Source: Christensenella sp036660175
Lineage (GTDB): Bacteria; Bacillota; Clostridia; Christensenellales; Christensenellaceae
Direction: 5' to 3'
NCBI GenBank assembly: GCA_036660175.1
Contig: JAVXBD010000002.1
Location: 1-64,000, forward strand
DNA length: 64,000 nt
Shown: piece by piece, positions 54,901 through 62,914 of the stretch
How positions within the stretch are numbered: position 1 is the stretch's first letter
How the letters are laid out: each line of letters opens with the position of its first letter
Made by a program: the position numbers and the translations under genes
Notes under the pieces: generated by a model
Told to the model about the DNA's origin: nothing
The model's database searches: none
What the model saw: only the letters and a program-made list of their open reading frames with translations

Positions 54901-56256
54901 TGCAGGTCTTACAAATGTCTGAAATTGTTCTGTTTGTTTACCATTTATAATCCGTACCGCTCCAATTTCTGTAATATCACAGTTAATGTGCGACAATCCT
55001 GTTGTTTCAATATCAAACACAACATATTCATCGTCAAAACTAAGAGGCTCATTAGAGTTATATAACTTGTCCTCATCGTCAATCATATAGGCTTCCACAC
55101 CATATATAATTTTAATTCCACTTGCTTTTGCAGCATTAGCCGCATCAGGGAATGCCTGTACCACACCATGATCAGTGATGGCAATGGCTTTATGTCCCCA
55201 GCTCGCCGCACGGCGCACAATATCTCCCACATCGCTTACAGCATCTTGCGCAGACATTTGTGTATGTGTGTGAAGCTCCACACGCTTGCATGGTGCATTA
55301 TCCTGTCTTGCCTTATGATTTGATTTTTGAATATTCTTCACTTTAATCGTATTATCTTTTTCAAATGTATCTGTATCATAATCGCCAGATACTACTACCC
55401 ACTGTCCTTTTTTAGGCGCATCAAATTTTGATTTATATTTTTGCCCTTCAATAAAAAAGCAAGTCACACTTGCGGTATAATCACAAACAACAAATTTATG
55501 CTTGATAAATTCACCATCTTTTAATTCCCTATCTTCCGTATATACAACTTCACCCTCAATACAGCATTTTTCGCCTATTTGTAAATTGCATGCTTGCATA
55601 ATCTCACTTCCACGTACAGATTTTTGCGTAAAGGAAGATGCTGTCTTTTTTGCTGGAAAATCATTTTCTGTATGATTCATTGTTTTATTTGATAATTTTT
55701 TAGGCGTTGGCGGCGGCTGTACTGTCTTGCTCAAATCTTCTTCTGGCACATATTCGCTCTTTGTATCCGCATTTACATGATAGCGCACCGATACGCTTAA
55801 CCCATAAGATTCCAATAAATATTTTTGAATGATACTTGAAATGTCCATTGTGCAAAAAACAGTTTCCGCCATCTGTGTTTCAAGTGTAATTTCAACAAAT
55901 TTATTTCCTTGTATTTCAATCTTTGCAGACGAAATAAAAGGTAAAATAGTTGGCTGCATCATCACTGCCACATCTTTGCAGTATTTTTCAAATTTTGACT
56001 GATTCGCAACAAATTCCATAACAAAATCAGTCTGATAAATAAAAATTGCAATTCCCTTATCGCACAGTTCACATAACTTTGCTTTCAACTTCAAAAAATC
56101 AAAGGGTTTTAGATGTTTTGTCGTGACAAAATAAACCTCCAGCAAATTTTCTTTTGCCGCATATTCAACACGATCAAATTTAATTTTGCTGTTTAAGCTG
56201 GTATCATCTTCAATTTTTTTTAAAACTTTTGATAATTCTTTGATTTGTGCATTCAC
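51964..56256 (-). CDS. polC: DNA polymerase III PolC-type alpha subunit
   Basis: The main replicase of low-GC Gram-positives. Order of domains: an N-terminal domain (1-160), a proline-rich linker near 181, OB-fold (about 220-315), PHP domain from VELHTHTQMSA (325), with the proofreading DEDD exonuclease inserted at 411 (FDIETTGL, later HNAEFD), then the polymerase core with the zinc-binding YVCPNCKHSDF and catalytic PDIDLNFSGEY. Length 1430. Start is GTG with GAGGG upstream and a GTGA overlap with ispG. Confidence 0.98.
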   Translation of the reverse strand: MNAQIKELSKVLKKIEDDTSLNSKIKFDRVEYAAKENLLEVYFVTTKHLKPFDFLKLKAKLCELCDKGIAIFIYQTDFVMEFVANQSKFEKYCKDVAVMMQPTILPFISSAKIEIQGNKFVEITLETQMAETVFCTMDISSIIQKYLLESYGLSVSVRYHVNADTKSEYVPEEDLSKTVQPPPTPKKLSNKTMNHTENDFPAKKTASSFTQKSVRGSEIMQACNLQIGEKCCIEGEVVYTEDRELKDGEFIKHKFVVCDYTASVTCFFIEGQKYKSKFDAPKKGQWVVVSGDYDTDTFEKDNTIKVKNIQKSNHKARQDNAPCKRVELHTHTQMSAQDAVSDVGDIVRRAASWGHKAIAITDHGVVQAFPDAANAAKASGIKIIYGVEAYMIDDEDKLYNSNEPLSFDDEYVVFDIETTGLSHINCDITEIGAVRIINGKQTEQFQTFVRPANPIPAKIVGLTGITDDMVKDAPLPEQALRAFKEFCGENAVLVAHNAEFDTKFIFHHSKKIGIEYHNKVIDSIALCRLAYPMLKSYRLNAVAQHLKIYLDHHRAVNDAICTAEIMLRCFGEFKKNNAHDMKEVNVLFSKKANHKNSHAYHTIILCKNKRGLRNMYKLISHAHIDYFYKKPRMPKSLIEQHREGLIIGSACEAGELYSAMVKGASEERLIEIAKFYDYLEIQPEQNNEFMVREGMVTNMQDIRAFNKRIVELGEKLKKPVAATCDVHFLDPHEEYFRRIIFQVLGYSDTTQPPLYLRTTDEMLKEFEYLGEKKAYEVVVENTNLIADMTEEIELFQSETAMPSIDGAAEKITELAYQTAKERYGDPLPEIVEARLKRELDSIVGHGFSVLYYSAHRLVKKSLEDGYLVGSRGSVGSSLAATMTGITEVNPLPPHYVCPNCKHSDFDVDTEQYSCGVDLPDAVCPICQTPYHKDGYDIPFEVFLGINADKVPDIDLNFSGEYQSVAHKYTEVLFGKDHVFRAGTISAIKDKIAYGYVKKFLDQTGTYANEAEINRLVQGVSGVKKTTGQHPGGIVIVPADREIYEFTPIQKPADSQDAETVTTHLDFNSMHDILIKLDILGHDVPTVIRILQDMTGMDPLTIPLDDKPTMQLFSGLEPLHLKPSQLLGIQTGTLGIPEFGTKFVRQMLIDTMPTSMAEIVRISGLSHGTDVWLGNAQDLIKNGVCTLKEAICTRDDIMNYLVARGVEKRTAFFIMENVRKGKVAKNGFSEDDKKALADANIKEWFIESCKKIKYMFPKAHAVAYVIMAYRIAYCKVHYPQAFYAAYFTVRSNDFDSSYVLNGIEDIKKNWQLFENKGNQLTANEKNMASMLEVACEMYLRGIHFLPVDLKKSDAVKFLIEDESIRLPFLSVPGLGANAAKSIVLEREVADFLSIEDLRKRAKLSVSVIEEMQKMGTLIGLSQTNQLSLFDF

Positions 56257-57320
56257 TTTTGCTGTTCCCTCTCATCAACGAACTCCGTAATCATACGCTT
56301 TAACTCTCGAAGAATGTCAAACTCGTCAACTTTTTTAATGGTTTTCCCATGACTAAAAAGAAGTGCCTCTCCTCTGCCGCCTGCAATACCAATATCTGCC
56401 TCTCGTGCTTCGCCAGGTCCATTTACAGCACACCCCATCACAGCAATTTTAAGCGGTATTTTAATATTTTGAGTAAATATCTCAATGCTGCTTGCAATCT
56501 TTTCTATATCCAGTGAGCATCTTGCACAAGTCGGACACGAAATAATTTCAACACCTGCCTGCATTTTTCCGCAGTTTTTTAAAATATCACGTGCCGCATA
56601 TACTTCCTGTACAGGCTCGCCCGTAATAGAAACACGAATCGTATCTCCAATTCCCTCTAAAATCAGAACCCCTAATGCAATCGACGATTTTACAATTGAA
56701 TTTTTATAAGTCCCTGCCTCTGTCACTCCAAGATGCAAAGGATAATGAATTAACTTTGAAATCTTTCTGTATGCCTCAATACAAATCGGCACATTAGAGG
56801 ATTTGATGGATACAACAATGTCTTCAAACTTAGCTTTTTCAAGAATTCGTATATTTTCAAGAGCGCTTTGTATCAATGCTTCAGCAGTAGGTCCGCCAAA
56901 TTTATTCAGGATTTCTTTTGAAAGCGACCCTGCATTTGCTCCTACTCTGATAGGAATATGGTGTGCTTTAGCGGCATCAACAACCTGCATAATTTTATCT
57001 TCACTGCCAATATTCCCTGGATTTATTCTGATTTTATCTGCTCCATTTTCAATTGCACACAGTGCAATTTGATAATCAAAATGCACATCTGCCACAAACG
57101 GAATAGATATTTGTTCTTTTATTTTCGAGATACACTTCGCACAGTCCACATCATAAATCGCACTTCGCACAATATCGCATCCCGCTTTTTCCAATGCCAA
57201 AATCTGTGCAACAGTGTCTTTGATTTTCTTGGTATCTGTGTTTGTCATCGACTGTATTAGTATTGGATTATTCGCACCAATTGCTATATTTCCAATTTTC
57301 ACTTCATTCGTTTTCATCAT
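56253..57320 (-). CDS. ispG: 4-hydroxy-3-methylbut-2-en-1-yl diphosphate synthase
   Basis: IspG (GcpE) reduces MEcPP to HMBPP with a [4Fe-4S] cluster, the step before IspH. TIM-barrel start IQSMTNTDTKK, PFVADVHFDYQIAL and RINPGNIG, and the cluster motif SCPTCARC and MGCAVNGPGEA at the C-terminus. Length 355, the short bacterial form. Two ATG codons occur at the start; GGAG is upstream. It lies between rseP and polC, as usual in Clostridia. Confidence 0.97.
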   Translation of the reverse strand: MMKTNEVKIGNIAIGANNPILIQSMTNTDTKKIKDTVAQILALEKAGCDIVRSAIYDVDCAKCISKIKEQISIPFVADVHFDYQIALCAIENGADKIRINPGNIGSEDKIMQVVDAAKAHHIPIRVGANAGSLSKEILNKFGGPTAEALIQSALENIRILEKAKFEDIVVSIKSSNVPICIEAYRKISKLIHYPLHLGVTEAGTYKNSIVKSSIALGVLILEGIGDTIRVSITGEPVQEVYAARDILKNCGKMQAGVEIISCPTCARCSLDIEKIASSIEIFTQNIKIPLKIAVMGCAVNGPGEAREADIGIAGGRGEALLFSHGKTIKKVDEFDILRELKRMITEFVDEREQQK

Positions 57321-57367
57321 CTTATCTCCATCAATCAGATTTACAAAACACTTTCCTATTTATTATA

Positions 57368-58390
57368 TCACGTAACCATTCTGAAAATATCCTGAAATAT
57401 TAAATAAATAGATAATCCAAAAATTAATACAATCCCAATTGTATTTAATATTCCTACAAGCTTTTCTGATGCAGGTTTTTTTCGGATACCTTCAATTGCA
57501 TACAAAACAATTTTCCCGCCATCCAACGCAGGAATGGGAAGCAAGTTGACAATAGCAAGATTGATGCTGAGCATGGCACTTAGCGCTAATATTGGCTGTA
57601 TACCATATTGCACTGCTGAGCCTACAACACCTACAACACCAACTATACCCGTCAAATTTTCAATTCCCTGCCACATAAAGAACAGCCTGCCAAGCGTCAT
57701 CAATATTTCACGCATCATCAAAAACAGCCACTTAAAGCTAAGCACAATTGCCTCAAAAAAACCATATGTTTTGGGTGTCATGGCCATTTGTATGCCTGTT
57801 AACTTCTGACCATCTGCTGTTTCCTCCATATATGGAATATCAAAACGAATCTTTTCACCATTGCGGTCTACCGTTAACGCAAGTGTATCCCCTTTTTCTT
57901 TTTTGTACACATCCTGCATATCCATTGAAAAATCAACAGCTACACCGTTCATGTTTGTAATGACATCGCCCTGCATCACGCCAGCTTCATAAGCAGTCGT
58001 ATTTTCGCCAACCGCTGATATAACTGGAACAGCATCGCCAAAGCTCATAAGCATCACAGCAGTTATAACAATGGCCAAAAGCACATTCATAAGAGGCCCT
58101 GCAATAATCGTCAAGAGCCTGCTTTTTAGGCTTGCTGCACGAAAATCTCCCTCGATTGCTTCTTTTTCCTCGTCATCAGCAAACTTTACAAAACCGCCTA
58201 TAAAGAAAGGACGTATGGAAAACTCTGTACCACTACGATACCATTTGATGAGTTTAGGTCCAAAGCCAATCGCAAATTCAGAGACCTTAATCCCTCGCTT
58301 TTTCGCAACTATATAATGTCCAAATTCGTGTGCAACCACAAGTGCAGTAAGTACAAGCAGCGTGACTACGATACTGATAAATATCCGCAA
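57368..58390 (-). CDS. rseP: Site-2 metalloprotease RseP/RasP
   Basis: An intramembrane zinc protease that cleaves anti-sigma factors and remnant signal peptides. The HEFGH motif is at 21-25 in the first membrane helix, a PDZ domain follows (about 110-190, VMQGDVITNMNG), and the third zinc ligand is in PALDGGK near the C-terminus. Length 340 residues. Start is TTG with GGAGG upstream, two bases after the dxr stop. The dxr-rseP-ispG order is widespread. Confidence 0.96.
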   Translation of the reverse strand: MRIFISIVVTLLVLTALVVAHEFGHYIVAKKRGIKVSEFAIGFGPKLIKWYRSGTEFSIRPFFIGGFVKFADDEEKEAIEGDFRAASLKSRLLTIIAGPLMNVLLAIVITAVMLMSFGDAVPVISAVGENTTAYEAGVMQGDVITNMNGVAVDFSMDMQDVYKKEKGDTLALTVDRNGEKIRFDIPYMEETADGQKLTGIQMAMTPKTYGFFEAIVLSFKWLFLMMREILMTLGRLFFMWQGIENLTGIVGVVGVVGSAVQYGIQPILALSAMLSINLAIVNLLPIPALDGGKIVLYAIEGIRKKPASEKLVGILNTIGIVLIFGLSIYLIFQDIFRMVT

Positions 58391-58391
58391 A

Positions 58392-59540
58392 TTAATTCCT
58401 CCGTCTATGTAAGATATATTCTCTTACTTCTTTATCCAAAGACAGGATTTGCTCTATATTCTGCGGCTGTACGCCAAAAAACTTTTGCATACTATCTTCA
58501 ATGATTTCATGAATCTCTCCAAATTTTATGCTATCATGTAAATAGCAGTCAACCGCTACCTCATTTGCCACGTTATAAACAGCAGTAGTTTTTGATTCGA
58601 TTGCGTCATATGCAAGTTTCAAGCAAGGGAATCTATCCAAATCTGGCTCAATAAAATCCAATTGACTAATTTCATAAAAATTAAGTGGTTTATTAAGCGG
58701 AAATGCTCTCATTTTAGGAAATAACAATGCTTTTTGGATGGGCAGCCGCATATCTACAGGTCCTAATTGTGCCAATACAGAACTATCCTTAAACTCTATC
58801 ATAGAATGCACCAAACTTTGTGGATGAACCACTACTTTAATGTGTTCACCTGCTGTTTTATACATATAATGTGCTTCTATTACTTCTAAACCTTTGTTTG
58901 CCAAAGATGCAGAGTCAATTGTTATTTTTTGTCCCATTTTCCATTTTGGATGATTAAGCGCATTTTTTTTGGGCGCATCATAAATCTTTTCTTTATCCCA
59001 ATACAAAAAAGGTCCGCCCGATGCTGTAATCCAGATGTTTTCAACTTTTGAAACATCATAGGTATCATTCAAACACTGAAAAATAGCAGAATGCTCGCTA
59101 TCAACAGGCAACACGATAGTACCCGTTTCATCAATCATTTTACGTGTAACATCTGCACCGCAAACAAGTGATTCTTTGTTTGCCAATGCAACAGTAATCT
59201 TGTTTTTTAGACATTCTTCAAATGCAGGAAGCCCCGCAATACCCAGCACTGCCAAAAGAACAATATCTGGATTTCCAGCCGTACAAGCCCGCACCAAAGC
59301 ATCTTTTCCATGTAATATTTTCGCATCATAACAAATCATGCTCTTCAACTTTATAATATCTGCATTTCCTGTTATTGCAACATATTCAGGTCTTAAATCA
59401 TTTGCTATTTTTGCCAAATCTTGTATATTTTCATGTGCCGAAATACAAACAACATTCATATCATCTGGATAAGCATGCACAATTTCCTTAGTCTGCATAC
59501 CAATTGAGCCAGTAGCTCCAAGTATTGTAATATTTTTCAA
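58392..59540 (-). CDS. dxr: 1-deoxy-D-xylulose 5-phosphate reductoisomerase
   Basis: Dxr converts DXP to MEP with NADPH, the committed step of the MEP pathway. The N-terminal Rossmann motif ILGATGSIGMQT, the metal and substrate site LPVDSEHSAIFQ, and the ASGGPF and KMGQKITIDSASLANKG stretches are all clear. Length 382 residues. Start is TTG with GGAG upstream. The gene is tightly packed with cdsA and rseP. Confidence 0.97.
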   Translation of the reverse strand: MKNITILGATGSIGMQTKEIVHAYPDDMNVVCISAHENIQDLAKIANDLRPEYVAITGNADIIKLKSMICYDAKILHGKDALVRACTAGNPDIVLLAVLGIAGLPAFEECLKNKITVALANKESLVCGADVTRKMIDETGTIVLPVDSEHSAIFQCLNDTYDVSKVENIWITASGGPFLYWDKEKIYDAPKKNALNHPKWKMGQKITIDSASLANKGLEVIEAHYMYKTAGEHIKVVVHPQSLVHSMIEFKDSSVLAQLGPVDMRLPIQKALLFPKMRAFPLNKPLNFYEISQLDFIEPDLDRFPCLKLAYDAIESKTTAVYNVANEVAVDCYLHDSIKFGEIHEIIEDSMQKFFGVQPQNIEQILSLDKEVREYILHRRRN

Positions 59541-59553
59541 ATCACTTCTCCTA

Positions 59554-60396
59554 CTATAAAATATGTAAAAACGCTAATATAAATACAATTGGAATACAAA
59601 AAATTACGCTGTCAATTCTGTCTAATATACCACCATGTCCTGGCAGTAACTTACCAAAATCTTTAATATCCAGCGCTCTTTTGATAAAAGATGCCGATAA
59701 ATCTCCGATTTGAGAGATTGCCGCAAGCAATGCACCAACAATTGTATAAATAATAATATTCCCCACTGTATATCCCAGCAAATAGACAATCAGACACACA
59801 ATAAGTGCGCCAATCACTCCGCCAGCGATACCTGCAACGCTTCCTACAATGGTTTTTTTAGGGCTAATTGTCGGGCAAAGTTTTTTCTTTCCAAAAGATT
59901 TTCCGAAAAAATAAGCAAGCGTATCACTTAATAAGGCTGGAATAAATACCATAGCAAACATGGCAAACATCTGTCCATAATTGGCAATATTACCTATAAT
60001 CAGCAGATAAAACATTACAAAAAACAACTGTGGATAGATAAACGTAAAGATTGTGTGCATTACACTATCTGCAGAATATTCTTTTGAAAATATTGCAATG
60101 ATAAATGCCGCAATACACAAAATCACAAATAACATAATCATATACACAGGCATATTTTGTGCAATTGTGCGGTTATAGTATGCAAGCAAAAACACAACTG
60201 CGGACATTGCCGCAAAAACATATGAAACGCTTTTGATGACGGATTTTCCGCTTGTGCTCATCGCACGAACAAGTTCAAACTGGCTAAACAATGCCAATGC
60301 AACAACAAGCAAAACCATCACCCAGCTTTGCAAAAACAAGGCAAGAGCGATAATCATAATAATTGGAATGGAAACCAGTATTCTTTTAAGCATCAT
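59554..60396 (-). CDS. cdsA: Phosphatidate cytidylyltransferase
   Basis: CdsA makes CDP-diacylglycerol from phosphatidic acid and CTP. A polytopic membrane protein of about 280 residues with eight or so helices and the C-terminal signature SFIKRALDIKDFGK...PGHGGILDRIDS. ATG at 60396 or 60393: the second has better spacing from GGAGGG. It overlaps the uppS stop. PlsC at the other end of the window supplies its substrate. Confidence 0.96.
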   Translation of the reverse strand: MMLKRILVSIPIIMIIALALFLQSWVMVLLVVALALFSQFELVRAMSTSGKSVIKSVSYVFAAMSAVVFLLAYYNRTIAQNMPVYMIMLFVILCIAAFIIAIFSKEYSADSVMHTIFTFIYPQLFFVMFYLLIIGNIANYGQMFAMFAMVFIPALLSDTLAYFFGKSFGKKKLCPTISPKKTIVGSVAGIAGGVIGALIVCLIVYLLGYTVGNIIIYTIVGALLAAISQIGDLSASFIKRALDIKDFGKLLPGHGGILDRIDSVIFCIPIVFILAFLHIL

Positions 60397-61142
60397 AGCC
60401 CTCCGTAACGTCTATTTCTTTTTTGAAATTCTATCAGTGCTTTGGTATACTCCGCTTCATCAAAATCTGGCCAATAAGTATCTGTAAAATATAGTTCTGC
60501 ATATGCAAGCTGATATAGCAGATAATTGGAAAGCCGCAGTTCCCCACTTGTACGAATCATAAAGTCAGGATCTGTCTGCCCTGCTGTTTCAAGATGCTCT
60601 GAAATAAACTGCTCTGTAATATCATCAACCATGCACTTATTTGCAAGCACATCAGCTGCAATTTGTTTCACCGCACCTGTAATTTCCGTTCTTGAGCCAT
60701 AATTCAATGCAATATTTACTGTAAGTCCAGTATTCTTTGCTGTTTTTTGTTTTGCATTCTCAAGAACTTCGATTACTTCTTTGGGCAGCTTCGTAATATC
60801 ACCTATTGTTTTAAATATTACATTTTTTTTATGCATTTCGTCAAGTTCTTTGTGTAAATATTCTATTAACAATCCCATCAATGCGCCCACTTCGGCTTTG
60901 GGACGCTTCCAATTTTCTGTTGAAAACGCATATAATGTCAAATATTCTATGCCAATATCAGAGCTCATTGTAATGATTGTTTTGACTTTTTCCATGCCTG
61001 CACGATGTCCTGCCACACGTGGTAAAAAGCGTTTTTTTGCCCAGCGTCCATTTCCATCCATAATAATAGCAACGTGTTTCGGAAGCTGCTCTAAATCTAA
61101 CTCTTGCAAATCAATTTTCTTTTTTTTAGAAAATAATCCCAA
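60393..61142 (-). CDS. uppS: Undecaprenyl diphosphate synthase
   Basis: UppS elongates FPP with IPP in cis to the C55 carrier of wall precursors. The P-loop-like IIMDGNGRWAKKR has the catalytic aspartate (about D29), followed by TLYAFSTENWKRP, and RTSGELRLSNYLLYQLAY with TDTYWPDFD at the end. I choose TTG at 61142: AAAGGAG lies 8 bases upstream, giving (M)GLFSKKKK and 249 residues. The ATG 24 bases earlier lacks any ribosome binding site. A terminator lies upstream, so a weak promoter in the 60-base gap is needed, or read-through. Confidence 0.95.
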   Translation of the reverse strand: MGLFSKKKKIDLQELDLEQLPKHVAIIMDGNGRWAKKRFLPRVAGHRAGMEKVKTIITMSSDIGIEYLTLYAFSTENWKRPKAEVGALMGLLIEYLHKELDEMHKKNVIFKTIGDITKLPKEVIEVLENAKQKTAKNTGLTVNIALNYGSRTEITGAVKQIAADVLANKCMVDDITEQFISEHLETAGQTDPDFMIRTSGELRLSNYLLYQLAYAELYFTDTYWPDFDEAEYTKALIEFQKRNRRYGGL

Positions 61143-61198
61143 TGAATGTACTCCTTTACTCTCCATCTTTTAGTTATTCGACGTTTTTATCATTCGCA

Positions 61199-61233
61199 CT
61201 AAAAACAATCCCAAGGAAACTTAGCCTTGGGAT
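61199..61233 (-). terminator. Terminator after the frr-linked small gene
   Basis: A perfect 9-bp ATCCCAAGG/CCTTGGGAT stem with an 8-base loop is followed by TGTTTTT on the minus strand. It follows the small gene within a few bases. Confidence 0.85.
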
Positions 61234-61421
61234 GTCTGTTTCGTTTTAAACTTACAAACTGTTAGTTTATAGATGCCGTTTTGTATCTGCACCCTAACAA
61301 TTCTATTTGAATCCGCATCGTCATACGGCTTATGCGATATATATTCCTGTATTTCATATGGAATATTTTGCTTTTTAAGAAAAGCCACCGCCGATTCTAT
61401 TTCTAATCCTAACAAGGTCAT
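61221..61421 (-). CDS. Uncharacterised 66-residue protein coupled to frr
   Basis: Not recognised. The ATG at 61421 overlaps the frr stop (ATGA), so it is probably translated by coupling. The protein starts MTLLGLEIESAVAFLKKQ, a predicted helix, followed by strands such as NIPYEIQEYIS and a beta-hairpin (RIVRVQIQNGIYKLTVCKFK), an alpha-beta-beta-beta plan without membrane segments. Its stop codon lies inside the terminator stem. Similar small proteins with an RVxRV motif occur in Clostridia, as far as I recall, but none has a known role. Confidence 0.75.
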   Translation of the reverse strand: MTLLGLEIESAVAFLKKQNIPYEIQEYISHKPYDDADSNRIVRVQIQNGIYKLTVCKFKTKQTSQG

Positions 61422-61981
61422 ACTTCCAGTATTTCCTTTTCTTTTGAAGCTAAGCAAGCATTCACAAGTTCAATTTTTTTATCAGTAATGGTTTGTATCT
61501 CTTTTTCTAGATCATTATAATCATCTTCTGTAACAATACTCGCCTTTTTATCTTTTTTAAAAGTTTCATTTGCATCACGGCGAATAGCACGAATAGCAAT
61601 TTTTGCTTCCTCGCCCCTTTTTTTCACAATTTTTACAAGTTCCTGTCTTTTTTCTCCAGTGATTTCAGGAAAAACAAGCCGCACAACTTTTCCATCGTTA
61701 GAAGGATTAATTCCTAAATCCGATTTTTGTATTGCTTTTTCAACTTCATGCAGCATTTTCGCATCCCACAAAGAGATAACAAGCATACGTGGCTCTGGAG
61801 ATGACACATTTCCCACTTGCGGAATCGGTGTCATCGTGCCATAATAATCTACCATAATGTGATCTAAGAGTTGGGCATTTGCCCTCCCTGCTCTAATATT
61901 CATAAGCTCATTTTTTAAAACAGCAATCGTTTTTTCCATTTTTTCATTGGCGATTGCTAGTGCTTTATGTTCTACTGCCAT
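61418..61981 (-). CDS. frr: Ribosome recycling factor
   Basis: Frr splits post-termination ribosomes with EF-G. The helical core has MEKTIAVLKNELMNIRAGRANA, YGTMTPIPQVGNVSSPEPRML and the LTEERR-like region EITGEKRQELVK, then a C-terminal helix. The start may be ATG 61981 (187 residues, MAVEHKAL) or ATG 61993 (191 residues), depending on which part of AGGAAAGGA is used. A leader with two hairpins is upstream. It is coupled to the small gene that follows. Confidence 0.96.
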   Translation of the reverse strand: MAVEHKALAIANEKMEKTIAVLKNELMNIRAGRANAQLLDHIMVDYYGTMTPIPQVGNVSSPEPRMLVISLWDAKMLHEVEKAIQKSDLGINPSNDGKVVRLVFPEITGEKRQELVKIVKKRGEEAKIAIRAIRRDANETFKKDKKASIVTEDDYNDLEKEIQTITDKKIELVNACLASKEKEILEV

Positions 61982-62015
61982 AATAAAATCCATTCCTTTC
62001 CTAATCATGATAAAG

Positions 62016-62053
62016 TGTATTTCGAGGAATACAGCATAGATCTTTGCCTATGC
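62016..62053 (-). promoter_or_regulatory. Tandem hairpins in the frr leader
   Basis: Two adjacent stems lie directly before the frr ribosome binding site: GCATAG/CTATGC (62034-62053, 8-base loop) and TGTATT/AATACA (62016-62033, 6-base loop). Neither has a T-run. They may control frr translation or stabilise the mRNA. Confidence 0.5.
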
Positions 62054-62078
62054 AAAAGGGACATCATTTCCTACTTCT

Positions 62079-62107
62079 ATTCTATAGCATAATCATCAAA
62101 AAAACAA
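62079..62107 (-). promoter_or_regulatory. Candidate frr promoter
   Basis: TTGTTT (62102-62107) and TAGAAT (62079-62084), minus strand, spacer 17. The match is moderate. It lies in the 107-base pyrH-frr gap. Confidence 0.4.
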
Positions 62108-62115
62108 TCCCAAGT

Positions 62116-62823
62116 TTAACGGATAATCGTTCCGATTTCTTCACCATCAACCACTCGTTTGATACTATCTTTTTCATTAACACCAAAAACAATAATCGGT
62201 ATAGCATTGTCCATACATAATGTAATTGCCGTATTATCCATCACACTTAGTCCCTTATTAATGACATCCATATAACTGATGGTATCAAATTTCTTTGCAT
62301 TTGGATTTGTTTTTGGGTCGCTGTCATACACAGCATCAACATTTTTAGCAAGCATAATTAAATCGACTTCCATTTCCGCCGCACGTAATGCAGCAGCAGT
62401 ATCTGTTGAAAAATATGGATTACCTGTTCCACAAGCAAAAATAACAATTCTGCCTTTTTCCAAATGCTTCATTGCTTTTCTTCTAATATACGGCTCTGCA
62501 ATCTGACGCATCTCTATTGCAGTCTGCACACGTGTTTGCAGACCTTTTTCCTCCAATGAGTCTTGTAGTGCAAGTGCATTAATTACCGTTGCTAACATAC
62601 CCATATAATCTGCAGTCGTTCTATCCATGTGTGCACCAACACGTGCTCCACGCCATATATTGCCGCCACCTACAATGACGCCAACCTCTACACCACGTGC
62701 AGCAACCTCTATGATTTGATCCGAAACATTGCTGACAATATCAAAATCAAGCGGTCTGTTCTTTTCAGAACATAGTGCCTCTCCGCTAATTTTCATAATC
62801 ACTCTTTTGTACTTTGGTTCCAT
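62116..62823 (-). CDS. pyrH: UMP kinase
   Basis: PyrH phosphorylates UMP to UDP and belongs to the amino-acid kinase fold, not the P-loop NMP kinases. Motifs: KISGEAL, GVIVGGGNIWRGA, DYMGMLATVINALALQD, and TAAALRAAEM, MDNTAI near the end. ATG at 62823 follows a strong AGGAGG, giving 235 residues. It follows a tsf terminator. The bacterial enzyme is regulated by GTP and UTP. Confidence 0.97.
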   Translation of the reverse strand: MEPKYKRVIMKISGEALCSEKNRPLDFDIVSNVSDQIIEVAARGVEVGVIVGGGNIWRGARVGAHMDRTTADYMGMLATVINALALQDSLEEKGLQTRVQTAIEMRQIAEPYIRRKAMKHLEKGRIVIFACGTGNPYFSTDTAAALRAAEMEVDLIMLAKNVDAVYDSDPKTNPNAKKFDTISYMDVINKGLSVMDNTAITLCMDNAIPIIVFGVNEKDSIKRVVDGEEIGTIIR

Positions 62824-62875
62824 GTTAATTCCTCCTAGCATATTTCGTTTCTCATTTATCACTATAAGCAGCTAT

Positions 62876-62903
62876 AAAAAAAGAGAACACGAATGTGTTC
62901 TCT
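62876..62903 (-). terminator. Terminator after rpsB-tsf
   Basis: A perfect 9-bp AGAGAACAC/GTGTTCTCT stem with a 4-base loop is followed by seven T on the minus strand, 12 bases after the tsf stop. Confidence 0.93.
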
Positions 62904-62914
62904 TCATATGAAAG

